Part shown: positions 1 through 6,168 of the stretch, one piece after another
Numbering within the stretch: position 1 is the stretch's first letter
Layout: every line of letters begins with the position of its first letter
From: CALARM01 sp040217695
Lineage (GTDB): Bacteria > Vulcanimicrobiota > SpSt-956 > JAKJGF01
Assembly: GCA_040217695.1 (NCBI GenBank)
Contig: JBEHWO010000377.1
Span: 1-6,415 of the forward strand
Reading direction: 5' to 3'
DNA length: 6,415 nucleotides
Made by a program: the position numbers and the translations under genes
Notes under the pieces: model-generated
Database searches by the model: none
What the model was told of the DNA's origin: nothing
What the model saw: only the letters and a program-made list of their open reading frames with translations

Positions 1-2
1 TA

Positions 3-119
3 ACCTTATCCGATGTTCATGCTGCCATTGCTTACTATTATGATCATAAAAAAGATATAGACGAATTTATAAAAGAAGATGAAGAATTTTCAAATACACT
101 GAGAAAGGAATCAGTTTAG
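3..119 (+). CDS. DUF433 family antitoxin, C-terminal fragment (5' end outside window)
   Basis: This open frame enters from the left edge and ends at the TAG at 117-119, leaving the last 38 residues. The visible part begins TLSDVHAAIAYYYDHKKDID and continues as a very acidic tail. The pattern 'L-x-DVHAA(I/L)AYYYDH' followed by an acidic helix is typical of the C-terminus of DUF433 proteins, which often act as antitoxins. The stop overlaps the GTG start of the next gene by one base (TAGTG), which suggests translational coupling, as expected for a toxin-antitoxin pair. The DNA-binding N-terminal part is not in the window, so the assignment rests on this C-terminal signature and on the neighbour. 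An antitoxin of this type would be expected to bind and neutralise the downstream PIN-like protein and perhaps repress its own promoter; neither can be seen here. Confidence 0.75.
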   Translation, partial: TLSDVHAAIAYYYDHKKDIDEFIKEDEEFSNTLRKESV

Positions 120-448
120 TGCCATTATCTTTACTCTGTGATGAACATATCCCCTATCAGGTTGTTCAGGGGTTAAGAAGAAGAGATATAGATATAATAA
201 CTGTACAGGAACTTAATCTGAGTTCAGCAGAAGATGAAAAAATTATAGAAAGGGCAGTAGAAGAAGAAAGGGTAATTTACACACAGGATACGGATTTCCT
301 CAGATTGCACAAATCAGGTTATATGCACTATGGAATTATTTATCATCACCAGCAGGCTTATTCTATTGGAGAAATAATTAGAAATATAATCTTAATATGC
401 CAGACCATTTCTAAACAGGAAATAAAAGGGCACGTAAGGTTTTTGTAA
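119..448 (+). CDS. DUF5615 (Mut7-C) PIN-like protein, probable toxin of the pair
   Basis: The protein has 109 residues and starts at a GTG that overlaps the upstream stop. It opens with LLCDEHIP (D8, E9), the usual first acidic strand of DUF5615/Mut7-C PIN-like proteins. Further acidic residues follow at D39 (SSAEDEKII) and in the block YTQDTDFLRL (D57, D59). Acidic residues at these places form the metal site of PIN-type nucleases, so an RNase toxin role is inferred. The length is normal for the family and the frame is intact, so it appears functional. No separate Shine-Dalgarno is obvious, consistent with coupling to the DUF433 gene. DUF433-DUF5615 pairs are a recurrent gene arrangement, but few members have been characterised, so cleavage activity and target are unproven. 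deoB starts 43 bases downstream and could be read from the same transcript. Confidence 0.8.
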   Translation: MPLSLLCDEHIPYQVVQGLRRRDIDIITVQELNLSSAEDEKIIERAVEEERVIYTQDTDFLRLHKSGYMHYGIIYHHQQAYSIGEIIRNIILICQTISKQEIKGHVRFL

Positions 449-491
449 AATATTAATATAGAAATAAATTCCCATAACAGGAGGAATAAAA

Positions 492-1664
492 ATGAATATT
501 AACAGAATAATCTTAATAGTACTTGACAGTGCAGGTATAGGAGAACTGCCGGATGCGGCTAAATACGGTGATGTCGGGGCAAATACGATAGTAAATATAG
601 CTAAAGCCGTCGGAGGTTTAAAAACACCGAATCTCGGGAAACTGGGCCTCGGTAATATTGCAGAAATAAAAGGAGTTCCGCCTGTTACCGTTCCTGACGG
701 TTGTTACGGGAAAATGGATGAACTCTCTGCAGGGAAAGACACGACTACAGGACACTGGGAAATAGCAGGACTTAAACTCGAAGTACCATTCCCCACCTAT
801 CCGAATGGATTTCCTCAGGAAGTAATAAGTGCTTTCGAAGAAACAGTGGGAAGAAAAGCAATAGGAAACAAAGCCGCATCGGGAACGGAAATAATAAAAG
901 AACTGGGAGAAGAACATGTAAAGACAGGAAATCTCATAGTTTATACTTCTGCAGACAGTGTATTTCAAATAGCAGCCCATGAAGATATTGTACCGGTAGA
1001 AGAACTTTACAGCATATGTAAAAAAGCAAGAGCCCTTCTTACGGGAAAACATTCGGTGTGCCGTGTTATAGCAAGGCCTTTTATCGGAGAACCGGGAGAA
1101 TTTAAAAGAACTCCCCGCCGTCATGATTATGCACTGAAACCGTCAGGCGAAACGGTGCTTGATCTGATAAATAAAAAAGGTCTGGAGGTTTACGGAGTCG
1201 GGAAAATATATGATATATTTACAGGCCAGGGTGTATCAGAAACAGTTTCTACCGTAAGCAATCAGGACGGAATAAATAAAACCCTTGATTTCATGAACTC
1301 GGTAAAAGAAGGACTCATATTTACAAACCTTGTGGATTTTGACATGCTCTACGGACACAGAAACGATACGGAAGGATATGCAAATGCTTTAAAGGAATTT
1401 GACGAAAGGCTCCCTGAACTGATAAATGCAATGAAAGACAACGATCTCATGATTATTACTGCAGATCATGGCTGTGATCCGACATTCCCGGGAACGGATC
1501 ATACAAGGGAATACATACCTCTTCTTGTATACGGAAAAAATATAAAAAAGGGAGTCAATCTCGGTGTAAGAAAAAGTTTTGCAGATATTGCCGCTACTGT
1601 AGGAGATTTCCTGGGAACTGACCCTGTTCCTAACGGAACCAGCTTCCGAAAGGAAATAGAGTAA
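492..1664 (+). CDS. deoB: phosphopentomutase DeoB
   Basis: DeoB interconverts (deoxy)ribose 1-phosphate and 5-phosphate in the cytosol, linking nucleoside phosphorylase products to the pentose phosphate pool. The 390 residues match the family length. It belongs to the alkaline phosphatase superfamily and all landmarks are visible: VLDSAGIGELPDA with metal ligand D12; GKDTTTGHWE with the phosphorylated threonine T84; YTSADSVFQIAAHE (152-164); RPFIGEPG (195-202) and RTPRRHDYALKP (206-217) in the cap/substrate region; NLVDFDMLYGHR with D284 and H289; TADHG with D325 and H326; and TDHTRE with H337. Ligand assignments follow alignment from memory with the Bacillus cereus enzyme. The start is set by AGGAGG at 479-484, seven bases before ATG. 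No other nucleoside salvage gene (deoA, deoC, deoD, pdp) is next to it, unlike the common deo operon. The toxin gene lies 43 bases upstream and no clear private promoter was found. Confidence 0.97.
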   Translation: MNINRIILIVLDSAGIGELPDAAKYGDVGANTIVNIAKAVGGLKTPNLGKLGLGNIAEIKGVPPVTVPDGCYGKMDELSAGKDTTTGHWEIAGLKLEVPFPTYPNGFPQEVISAFEETVGRKAIGNKAASGTEIIKELGEEHVKTGNLIVYTSADSVFQIAAHEDIVPVEELYSICKKARALLTGKHSVCRVIARPFIGEPGEFKRTPRRHDYALKPSGETVLDLINKKGLEVYGVGKIYDIFTGQGVSETVSTVSNQDGINKTLDFMNSVKEGLIFTNLVDFDMLYGHRNDTEGYANALKEFDERLPELINAMKDNDLMIITADHGCDPTFPGTDHTREYIPLLVYGKNIKKGVNLGVRKSFADIAATVGDFLGTDPVPNGTSFRKEIE

Positions 1665-1691
1665 TGTAAAGAAATAATCTCTTTAATTTAT

Positions 1692-1828
1692 TAAGTACCG
1701 AGACAGGTAAGTACGTAACCATTTATGAATTATCTAGTGAGTAGTGAGTGGGTTTTAGCTCACTATTCACTATTCACTACTCACTATTTATAGTTTTTTG
1801 GATACTCTTTTACCTGTTCCGGTACTTA
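1692..1828. repeat. Inverted-repeat-bounded small element, copy 1 (MITE-like)
   Basis: The 19-bp ends taagtaccgagacaggtaa (1692-1710) and ttacctgttccggtactta (1810-1828) are inverted repeats matching at 17 of 19 positions. The 137-bp interior codes for nothing and holds a palindromic array of TAGTGAG/TTCACTA heptads (1735-1786) centred on the element's midpoint. A second, diverged copy lies at 4635-4782: the stretch 1794-1816 matches 4748-4770 at 22 of 23 positions, and the left ends also align through 'gtaacca' and 'atc'. No target-site duplication is evident. Two copies with inverted ends and no coding capacity resemble a MITE or other non-autonomous repeat; mobility is inferred, not shown. 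Confidence 0.65.
1735..1799 (+). terminator. Heptad-built hairpin with downstream T-run, possible deoB terminator
   Basis: Positions 1735-1748 pair with 1759-1772 as a 14-bp stem (one G-T wobble) around a 10-base loop. Alternatively 1735-1747 pairs perfectly with 1774-1786 in a second register shifted by exactly two heptads. A T-run lies at 1794-1799. This could end deoB transcription, and similarly could shield the infA promoter. The stem is only moderately GC-rich and the T-run is several bases from either stem, so termination is uncertain. The structure belongs to the repeat element above. Confidence 0.35.
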
Positions 1829-1830
1829 GT

Positions 1831-1904
1831 AGTGAAAAGTGAATAAAATAAGACATCAATTACTTTTCACTTTTCACTTTTCACTTTTCACTGTTACTTC
1901 TCAC
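1831..1904. repeat. GTGAAAA heptad array with inverted arms
   Basis: The left arm agtgaaaagtgaa (1831-1843) is the exact reverse complement of ttcacttttcact (1880-1892). The right side is a tandem array of four perfect TTTTCAC units at 1864-1891, then a degenerate tail to about 1904 (tgttac, ttctcac). Several registers of a 13-bp hairpin are possible because the right arm repeats every 7 bp. The array lies just after the inverted-repeat element and ends 7 bases before the infA -35 box, so it could affect access to that promoter or serve as an upstream terminator; neither is shown. It codes for nothing. Confidence 0.8.
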
Positions 1905-1911
1905 AGGTCTA

Positions 1912-1940
1912 TTGACTTTACCTTTTATAAAGGATATAAT
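1912..1940 (+). promoter_or_regulatory. Sigma70-type promoter of infA
   Basis: TTGACT (1912-1917) and a perfect TATAAT (1935-1940) are separated by 17 bases, the optimal spacing for the housekeeping sigma factor. Transcription would start near 1947, giving a leader of about 35 bases with AAGGAGGT at 1970-1977, four bases before the infA ATG. This is the best promoter in the window and fits a highly expressed translation gene. Confidence 0.85.
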
Positions 1941-1981
1941 CACTCTACAATCTTTAATGACCTGTATTTAAGGAGGTATTT

Positions 1982-2200
1982 ATGGCAAAAGAAGAAGCAA
2001 TTGAAGTGGAAGGGAAAGTAATGGAAGCCCTGCCAAATGCAATGTTTAAAATAGAACTGGAAAACGGACACCAGGTTCTTGCTCATGTATCAGGAAAAAT
2101 AAGGATGCATTTCATACGTATCCTTCCCGGAGATAAGGTTAAAGTAGAACTTTCACCTTATGATCTCACCAGAGGGAGAATTACCTATAGATACAAATAA
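1982..2200 (+). CDS. infA: translation initiation factor IF-1
   Basis: IF-1 binds the A site of the 30S subunit and cooperates with IF-2 and IF-3 during initiation. The 72 residues are the canonical length and form a single S1-like OB fold. Conserved blocks are LPNAMFKIELENGH (17-30), LAHVSGKIRMHFIRILPGDKV (33-53, broken only by ordinary substitutions) and ELSPYDLTRGRITYR (56-70). The start is fixed by a strong Shine-Dalgarno and by the family's MAKEE-type N-terminus. It is not inside a ribosomal protein cluster: no secY, map, rpmJ or rpsM is near, and its own strong promoter directly precedes it. The MBL-fold gene follows after 74 bases with no clear terminator, so the two are probably cotranscribed. 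Two alternative initiation-factor copies exist in some genomes; whether this is the only infA cannot be told here. Confidence 0.97.
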   Translation: MAKEEAIEVEGKVMEALPNAMFKIELENGHQVLAHVSGKIRMHFIRILPGDKVKVELSPYDLTRGRITYRYK

Positions 2201-2274
2201 AATTTGTAACTTCCTGTTTTAACGGTAATTTCATACAACTTTCAGAGAGAATTTTCTTACGGAGATTACAGCTT

Positions 2275-2895
2275 ATGTTATTAGAAGAATTACATGTAGG
2301 TCCTCTTGATGTAAATTGCTATATACTCGGTTGTGAAGAGACAAAAGAAGCTGTTGTTATAGATCCGGGAGGACATGCGGAGAAAATAAAAAATTCTGTT
2401 GATAGATTAAATTTAAAAGTCAAATGGATCTTAATTACTCATGGTCATTTTGATCATACGGGAGGATTAAAAAAATTAAAGGAACTTATCGATAGCCCTG
2501 TATGTATTCATAAAAATGATGAAGTAATGCTTAAAGAAGGGGCAAATCATGCTCTGTTTTTCGGCTTCAATATAGATCAAGTGCCGCCTGCAGACAGACT
2601 GCTCGAAGACGGAGAAGAACTGAAAATGGGAAACTATACTATCAAAGTAATACATACACCGGGTCATTCTCCCGGAGGAGTATCCTATCACGCAGGAGAT
2701 AAAGTATTTGCAGGAGATCTTTTATTTGCAGGTTCTATAGGAAGAACAGATTTACCGGGAGGTAATTACGAAACTCTTATAGACAGTGTAAAGACAAAAA
2801 TCTTTTCTCTTCCCGGCTCTACATCAGTATATCCGGGACATGGCCCCGGAACTACCGTTAAAGAAGAAATAGATACAAATCCTTTTTTTCAATGA
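2275..2895 (+). CDS. MBL-fold metallohydrolase (glyoxalase II-like, YcbL type)
   Basis: The protein has 206 residues and forms a single cytosolic metallo-beta-lactamase domain with no signal peptide. The binuclear zinc ligands are all present: THGHFDHTGG gives H56, H58, D60 and H61; TPGHSPGG gives H131; FAGDLLF gives D148; and YPGHGPGTT gives H189. The opening NCYILGCEETKEAVVIDPGG and the ending GPGTTVKEEIDTNPFF are typical of short glyoxalase II-like proteins such as YcbL. These lack the C-terminal substrate-binding helical domain of true GloB (about 250 residues). A thioester or related hydrolase activity is likely, but the substrate cannot be assigned; a persulfide dioxygenase is less likely. 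The start has GGAG at 2261-2264, ten bases upstream. The stop TGA is followed at once by TAA. The gene converges with the kinase gene, leaving 17 bases between the stop codons. Confidence 0.9.
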   Translation: MLLEELHVGPLDVNCYILGCEETKEAVVIDPGGHAEKIKNSVDRLNLKVKWILITHGHFDHTGGLKKLKELIDSPVCIHKNDEVMLKEGANHALFFGFNIDQVPPADRLLEDGEELKMGNYTIKVIHTPGHSPGGVSYHAGDKVFAGDLLFAGSIGRTDLPGGNYETLIDSVKTKIFSLPGSTSVYPGHGPGTTVKEEIDTNPFFQ

Positions 2896-2912
2896 TAAAT
2901 GCTGCGTCAATG

Positions 2913-4469
2913 CTATAAAGATTTAGAAAAAAATTCATTTATTCTGTCCTGTAATCTGGCTATTGAAAACGGTTTATCTATAATCCTGTCTTTAAATTGC
3001 TGTAGAAATTCGTCTTTCAGGCCTATAGTATCTCCGCTCATAAAGAGAAGTTTTTCGGCAAGGACAGAATTTTTCGCCTTAAGAGATTCATAAAGTCCTT
3101 TTCCGTCTATATCAGGCATTTTTATATCAGATAGGATCAGGTCATAATGTTTCTTTTCCATGGCTTCAAGGGCAATTTTTACTTCACCGAAACCGTCTGC
3201 ATGATGGCCGAGATTTTCAATAGCATTACAGACAACCTCTCTGATTACTTCCTCGTCATCAATAACTAAAACAGACTTTTTTATATATACCTTCACACTC
3301 TCTTTATTCTGCGCAGGAACTTCCTGCTGCTGTGAAAAAGGCAATTCTACCGTAAAGGTGCTGCCTTTATTAACAGTACTTTTAACCTTTATATTACCGC
3401 CATGTTTTTTAACGATGCCATAACATATGCTCAATCCGAGACCTGCACCTTCTCCTACATTTTTTGTGCTGAAAAAAGGATCAAAAATCTTATCCATATT
3501 TTCAGTTGCTATTCCTGTTCCGGTATCTTCTATATCAACCCTGACCATATGCTTATCCATAGAGGTTGTAACGGCAAGTATTCTGTCCCTGTCTATATGT
3601 TTCATAGCCTGATGGGCATTATTAATTATATTAAAAAACACCTGTTGTATCTGATTCCTGTCCAGCATCATAGTAGGTATGTCTTCATCAAACATAGTAT
3701 TTACAATTATTCCGTCGGAAGTAAATTGATATTTTACCAGTTCCAGAACCTGAAGAATCATATCATTCACGGAACACATAGCTTTTTCCGGTGCCTGTTC
3801 TTTGGAAAAACTCAGAAGGTTATGTATTATTTTTCTGCATCTTTCAGCCTGTTTATGTATCTTTTCAAGTTTGGTACGTATTTTATCTATTTCCTGGCTT
3901 GAGAGTAATAATTCCGTATAACCTATTATACCTGTAAGAGGATTGTTCAATTCATGAGCTATACCTGCTATCATTTCTCCCAGGGCCGACAGTTTCGCCA
4001 TTTGCACCATCTGGGCCTGAGTTTCTTTCAATTCCGTATAAGCCATGGTAAGGCGATTATTGCTGGCTTTCAATTCATCATGAAGTATTTTTATACGCAT
4101 CTGAGAACCGACTCTTGCAAGTAATTCATGGGCATTAAAAGGTTTTGTCAGATAATCAGAGGCTCCTGCCTTAAGACCGGAAACCTTGCTTGGTGTATCA
4201 TTTACTGCAGTAACTATAATGACAGGTATATCTTTTGTAATAACATCCGCTTTCAGTCTGACACATGTTTCAAAACCGTCCATACCCGGCATCATAACAT
4301 CGAGTATAATAAGATCAGGCTTATGTTCGGTAGCTTTGGCCACACCTTCTTCACCTGTAAATGCAGTAATTACATTATACTGTTCTTCTCTGAGTATAGT
4401 AGAAATAAGTAATACTATAGCGCTGGAGTCATCAATTACCAGTATTGTACCTTTTGATTTTTCTTCCAT
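2913..4469 (-). CDS. hybrid histidine kinase, REC-HisKA-HATPase-REC, soluble
   Basis: The 518-residue protein has three signalling modules and no membrane segment. REC1 (about 8-122) has D13/D14, phosphoacceptor D57 (LIILDVMMPGMDG), T87 and K109 (TKPF). A probable coiled coil (128-158) links it to a HisKA domain with phosphorylatable H172 (AGIAHELNNPLTG). The HATPase domain shows the N box NIINNAHQAM (280-289), DTGTGI (315-320), FDPFFSTK (329-336) and GAGLGLSI (341-348). After a Q-rich linker, REC2 (about 398-515) has D404/D405, phosphoacceptor D448 (LSDIKMPDIDG), S478 and K499. All catalytic residues are intact. With a receiver as its only input domain, it probably takes phosphoryl or protein-contact signals from another kinase and relays them through REC2 to a histidine phosphotransferase or other partner not in this window. 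ATG at 4469 has AGAGGA at 4478-4483, eight bases away. The output is unknown. Confidence 0.95.
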   Translation of the reverse strand: MEEKSKGTILVIDDSSAIVLLISTILREEQYNVITAFTGEEGVAKATEHKPDLIILDVMMPGMDGFETCVRLKADVITKDIPVIIVTAVNDTPSKVSGLKAGASDYLTKPFNAHELLARVGSQMRIKILHDELKASNNRLTMAYTELKETQAQMVQMAKLSALGEMIAGIAHELNNPLTGIIGYTELLLSSQEIDKIRTKLEKIHKQAERCRKIIHNLLSFSKEQAPEKAMCSVNDMILQVLELVKYQFTSDGIIVNTMFDEDIPTMMLDRNQIQQVFFNIINNAHQAMKHIDRDRILAVTTSMDKHMVRVDIEDTGTGIATENMDKIFDPFFSTKNVGEGAGLGLSICYGIVKKHGGNIKVKSTVNKGSTFTVELPFSQQQEVPAQNKESVKVYIKKSVLVIDDEEVIREVVCNAIENLGHHADGFGEVKIALEAMEKKHYDLILSDIKMPDIDGKGLYESLKAKNSVLAEKLLFMSGDTIGLKDEFLQQFKDRIIDKPFSIARLQDRINEFFSKSL

Positions 4470-4493
4470 TAATAATATCCTCTTTATTATAAT

Positions 4494-4516
4494 CGTGACG
4501 CATGACGCGTGACGGG
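4494..4516. repeat. GTRACGC heptad array A1
   Basis: Three 7-bp units, CGTGACG CATGACG CGTGACG, are followed by GG and then 'ata'. The array sits 24 bases before the kinase start on the non-coding side of that gene. The units are close to those of the other four arrays and read in the same direction. The array is too short and too uniform to be CRISPR, and 7-bp units do not keep a reading frame. Confidence 0.85.
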
Positions 4517-4634
4517 ATAGAATATATTCCCTTTTATATTTTACCCTGAATATTCATAATTACTACTATATTTTATCATATTTATATAATAAATTATACT
4601 GACCAAAAGAATTATTATAAATATAAAAAGGAAC

Positions 4635-4782
4635 TAAGTACCGTAACAGATAAATTAGTAACCAAAATATTATATATCGTGACGCGTAACGCGTAACGCG
4701 TGACACGTAACGGGAGCAGAAACTTTATATAAGCACATGATACGTAATTTTTTAGATACTCTTTTACCTGGTGTGGTAATAA
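4635..4782. repeat. Inverted-repeat-bounded small element, copy 2 (diverged)
   Basis: The left end taagtaccgtaacagataa (4635-4653) resembles the left end of copy 1. The right part 4748-4770 matches copy 1 (1794-1816) at 22 of 23 positions. The outermost right end (4764-4782) has drifted, so its own terminal repeats match at only about 12 of 19 positions. The interior differs completely from copy 1: it carries the GTRACGC array A2 in place of the TAGTGAG heptads. The length, 148 bp, is close to copy 1. It has no coding capacity. Confidence 0.6.
4678..4714. repeat. GTRACGC heptad array A2
   Basis: Five 7-bp units, CGTGACG CGTAACG CGTAACG CGTGACA CGTAACG, are followed by GG and 'gagcag'. This is the longest array of the set and lies inside element copy 2. 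Short AT arms ttatata (4670-4676) and tatataa (4726-4732) flank it symmetrically. Confidence 0.9.
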
Positions 4783-4824
4783 GGAGTCATCAGGAAATAA
4801 CTACATCATATTTACAGTTTATAT

Positions 4825-4857
4825 CGTGACGCGTAACGCGTAACGCGTAACACGGGG
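4825..4857. repeat. GTRACGC heptad array A3 within a degenerate inverted repeat
   Basis: The units CGTGACG CGTAACG CGTAACG CGTAACA are followed by CGGGG. Around it, aaataact (4795-4802) pairs with agttattt (4885-4892), and aagga (4781-4785) pairs with tcctt (4902-4906). Both pairs are centred at 4843.5, close to the array centre at 4841. The right arm reaches the stop codon of the NrnA-like gene, so the structure could form at the 3' end of that transcript. Confidence 0.85.
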
Positions 4858-4904
4858 ATACTAATCATTCTAATAATTTGCCAGAGTTATTTTTCTTAAA
4901 GTCC

Positions 4905-5885
4905 TTACCTCGGTATATTAACCTGATTAGTAATAAGCTTTTCCATTACTTTCGCTTGAACTGCATCTAAAGTTCCTTTTATTATGCAGCTACATGCCTG
5001 TCTGTGGCCTCCTCCGCCGAAAAATCTCGCTACAGGACTGACATCAATACCGTTGTTGGATCTGAAACTTGCCCTCACATGTCCTTCCGGCATTTCCGTA
5101 AAGAGAATAAAAATTTCAAAACCCTTCAATGTTCTGAGTTCATCAAATAGTCTGTCACTTTCCAGTTCAAGGGAGTGAAGAGCAAAATCTTCCTGTAATT
5201 TTTCCGTTACCCTATAGGCAGCTATTTTGCAGGAAGGATCAACCAGGAGGGTCTTATTTATTTCCGAATAAAGCCTGAGTGAGCCGGGAGTTTCCTGTGC
5301 CATTATTCTGGTACATATAATTTCCGGGGAAATTCCTTTTTCAAGAAGTTTTGCAGCTATTCTGTGAGTTTCGGGAGTAGTATTGGAATATCTGAATCTC
5401 CCTGTATCTGTAACTATAGCAGTATATATACTTTCGGCAACAGGTTTATCTATTTCAATATCCAGACATGAGAGAAGAGAAAAAATAATTTCTCCTGTAG
5501 AAGAAGCACAGTGGTTTATATAATTAATAGTGCCTATGCCGGCGGAATCCCTGTGATGATCCATATTGATAATAACAGGAGACTTTCTGGCAATAGAAGC
5601 CACATCTTCTATTCTGCTCCATTTTCCGCAGTCAAGAACGATAGACACATTATAAACCTCGTCTTCACTCCAGGATGACCTTATTTTATCAAATAAAGGG
5701 AGGAAATCGAATCTTTTTCTGGGACAATCAGGGTTTATGATTTCAAATTTCTTACCGAGTTTTTCAAGTATAAGGGCCATAGCTATCTCGCTTCCGATAC
5801 AATCGCCGTCAGGCCTTACATGTGAAGTAATAAGAAAATTATTTTCTTTTTTTATTGTTTCCGCTATTTCTTTGAGGATTTTCAT
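4905..5885 (-). CDS. nrnA: NrnA-like DHH/DHHA1 phosphoesterase (nano-RNase / pAp phosphatase)
   Basis: NrnA-type enzymes degrade very short oligoribonucleotides and, in many members, dephosphorylate 3'-phosphoadenosine 5'-phosphate, completing RNA turnover and relieving pAp inhibition. With the chosen start the protein has 326 residues, normal for the family. The DHH domain shows SHVRPDGDCIGSE (H22, D26, D28), VLDCG (D85), the signature MDHHRDS (D109, H110, H111) and TAIVTDTGRFRYSNTT with D160. The C-terminal DHHA1 domain ends with VARFFGGGGHRQACS (285-299), the RNA-binding GGGH motif. The frame is open up to an ATG at 5969, but those 28 extra residues have no family counterpart, no ribosome-binding site, and overlap an inverted-repeat arm. 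MKILKEIAETIKKENNFLIT is the usual N-terminus, so ATG at 5885 is preferred, despite only a weak 'cagg' upstream. The usual neighbours rbfA and truB are absent. Confidence 0.92.
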   Translation of the reverse strand: MKILKEIAETIKKENNFLITSHVRPDGDCIGSEIAMALILEKLGKKFEIINPDCPRKRFDFLPLFDKIRSSWSEDEVYNVSIVLDCGKWSRIEDVASIARKSPVIINMDHHRDSAGIGTINYINHCASSTGEIIFSLLSCLDIEIDKPVAESIYTAIVTDTGRFRYSNTTPETHRIAAKLLEKGISPEIICTRIMAQETPGSLRLYSEINKTLLVDPSCKIAAYRVTEKLQEDFALHSLELESDRLFDELRTLKGFEIFILFTEMPEGHVRASFRSNNGIDVSPVARFFGGGGHRQACSCIIKGTLDAVQAKVMEKLITNQVNIPR

Positions 5886-5906
5886 TGAATTAAATACCTG
5901 TCTGTT

Positions 5907-5935
5907 ATTATAGTGTATTTCATAACGTATTAAAG
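5907..5935 (-). promoter_or_regulatory. Possible promoter of the NrnA-like gene
   Basis: On the minus strand TATAAT (5912-5907) has, 17 bases upstream, only a poor -35 match, CTTTAA (5935-5930). Transcription would start near 5900, leaving a leader of about 15 bases before the preferred ATG. That is short but workable, and would exclude the upstream ATG at 5969. Confidence 0.35.
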
Positions 5936-5953
5936 TTAAAGTAATTATTGGGA

Positions 5954-6033
5954 TGAGCATAAATAACACATAACTGCTCTCGTAACGCGTAACGCATGAC
6001 GGGAGGAAAACGTTTATTACATATTTATGCTCA
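5954..6033. repeat. GTRACGC heptad array A4 in a perfect 12-bp inverted repeat
   Basis: The array at 5981-6003 reads CGTAACG CGTAACG CATGACG, then GG and 'agg'. The arms tgagcataaata (5954-5965) and tatttatgctca (6022-6033) are perfect reverse complements. Their centre (5993.5) nearly coincides with the array centre (5992). The left arm overlaps the discarded N-terminal extension of the NrnA-like frame, which argues against that longer start. Confidence 0.85.
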
Positions 6034-6071
6034 GGTCAGTGAAAAATATATAAATTTTCAATATTATAACA

Positions 6072-6134
6072 CCGGTGAGTTAATTTATCAATTTTTTTTC
6101 GATAGTTTACGAGAGATAAATTCACTTTTACCGG
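6072..6134. repeat. Imperfect inverted repeat without heptads
   Basis: Left arm 6072-6089 begins ccggtgag and ends aatttatc. Right arm 6115-6134 begins gataaattcac and ends accgg. The arms pair at both ends with a small unpaired stretch between. The 25-base loop contains a run of eight Ts and then tcgatagtttacga. It may be a weak terminator on either strand or an arm pair of the same repeat family with no array. Confidence 0.5.
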
Positions 6135-6168
6135 AAATCGCACTTAATTTCATAAATCTATTAATTTA

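Larger units (their letters stand above)
4470..4904. other. Gene-free spacer between the kinase and NrnA-like genes
   Basis: This stretch has no credible gene on either strand. It holds the kinase ribosome-binding site, three GTRACGC heptad arrays (4494-4516, 4678-4714, 4825-4857) and the second copy of the inverted-repeat element. Between the first array and the element (4517-4634) it is strongly AT-rich, with a 10-bp palindrome gaatatattc at 4520-4529. The kinase promoter should lie here on the minus strand. A TATAAT at 4486-4491 is too close to the ribosome-binding site, and no convincing -35/-10 pair was found elsewhere. Confidence 0.7.

Noticed and set aside
618..1124. 168-residue open frame on the minus strand inside deoB
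   Set aside because: It lies antisense to a clear deoB, is rich in Cys, Phe, Tyr and Ser as expected of a complementary-strand shadow, and has no family motif.
1839..2021. 60-residue frame starting in the GTGAAAA array and running into infA
   Set aside because: It is made of repeat translation (FHFSLFT), overlaps the infA promoter and start in another frame, and has no homology features.
2896..2912. Bidirectional terminator between the convergent hydrolase and kinase genes
   Set aside because: The gap is 17 bases and shows no inverted repeat; any terminator would have to lie inside a coding region and none stands out.
3402..3902. 166-residue plus-strand frame, and other plus-strand frames within 2899-4512
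   Set aside because: All are antisense to the intact hybrid kinase, with biased composition and no ribosome-binding site or motif.
4486..4491. TATAAT on the minus strand as the kinase promoter
   Set aside because: Transcription would begin at or within the ribosome-binding site, and the -35 position falls in the heptad array with no match.
4494..4857. CRISPR array
   Set aside because: Units are 7 bp and directly abutting, with no spacers of constant length and no cas gene; the distance between arrays varies.
5886..5969. 28-residue N-terminal extension of the NrnA-like protein from ATG at 5969
   Set aside because: It has no Shine-Dalgarno, is absent from the family, overlaps an inverted-repeat arm and lies upstream of the best -10 candidate; the ATG at 5885 gives the normal N-terminus.
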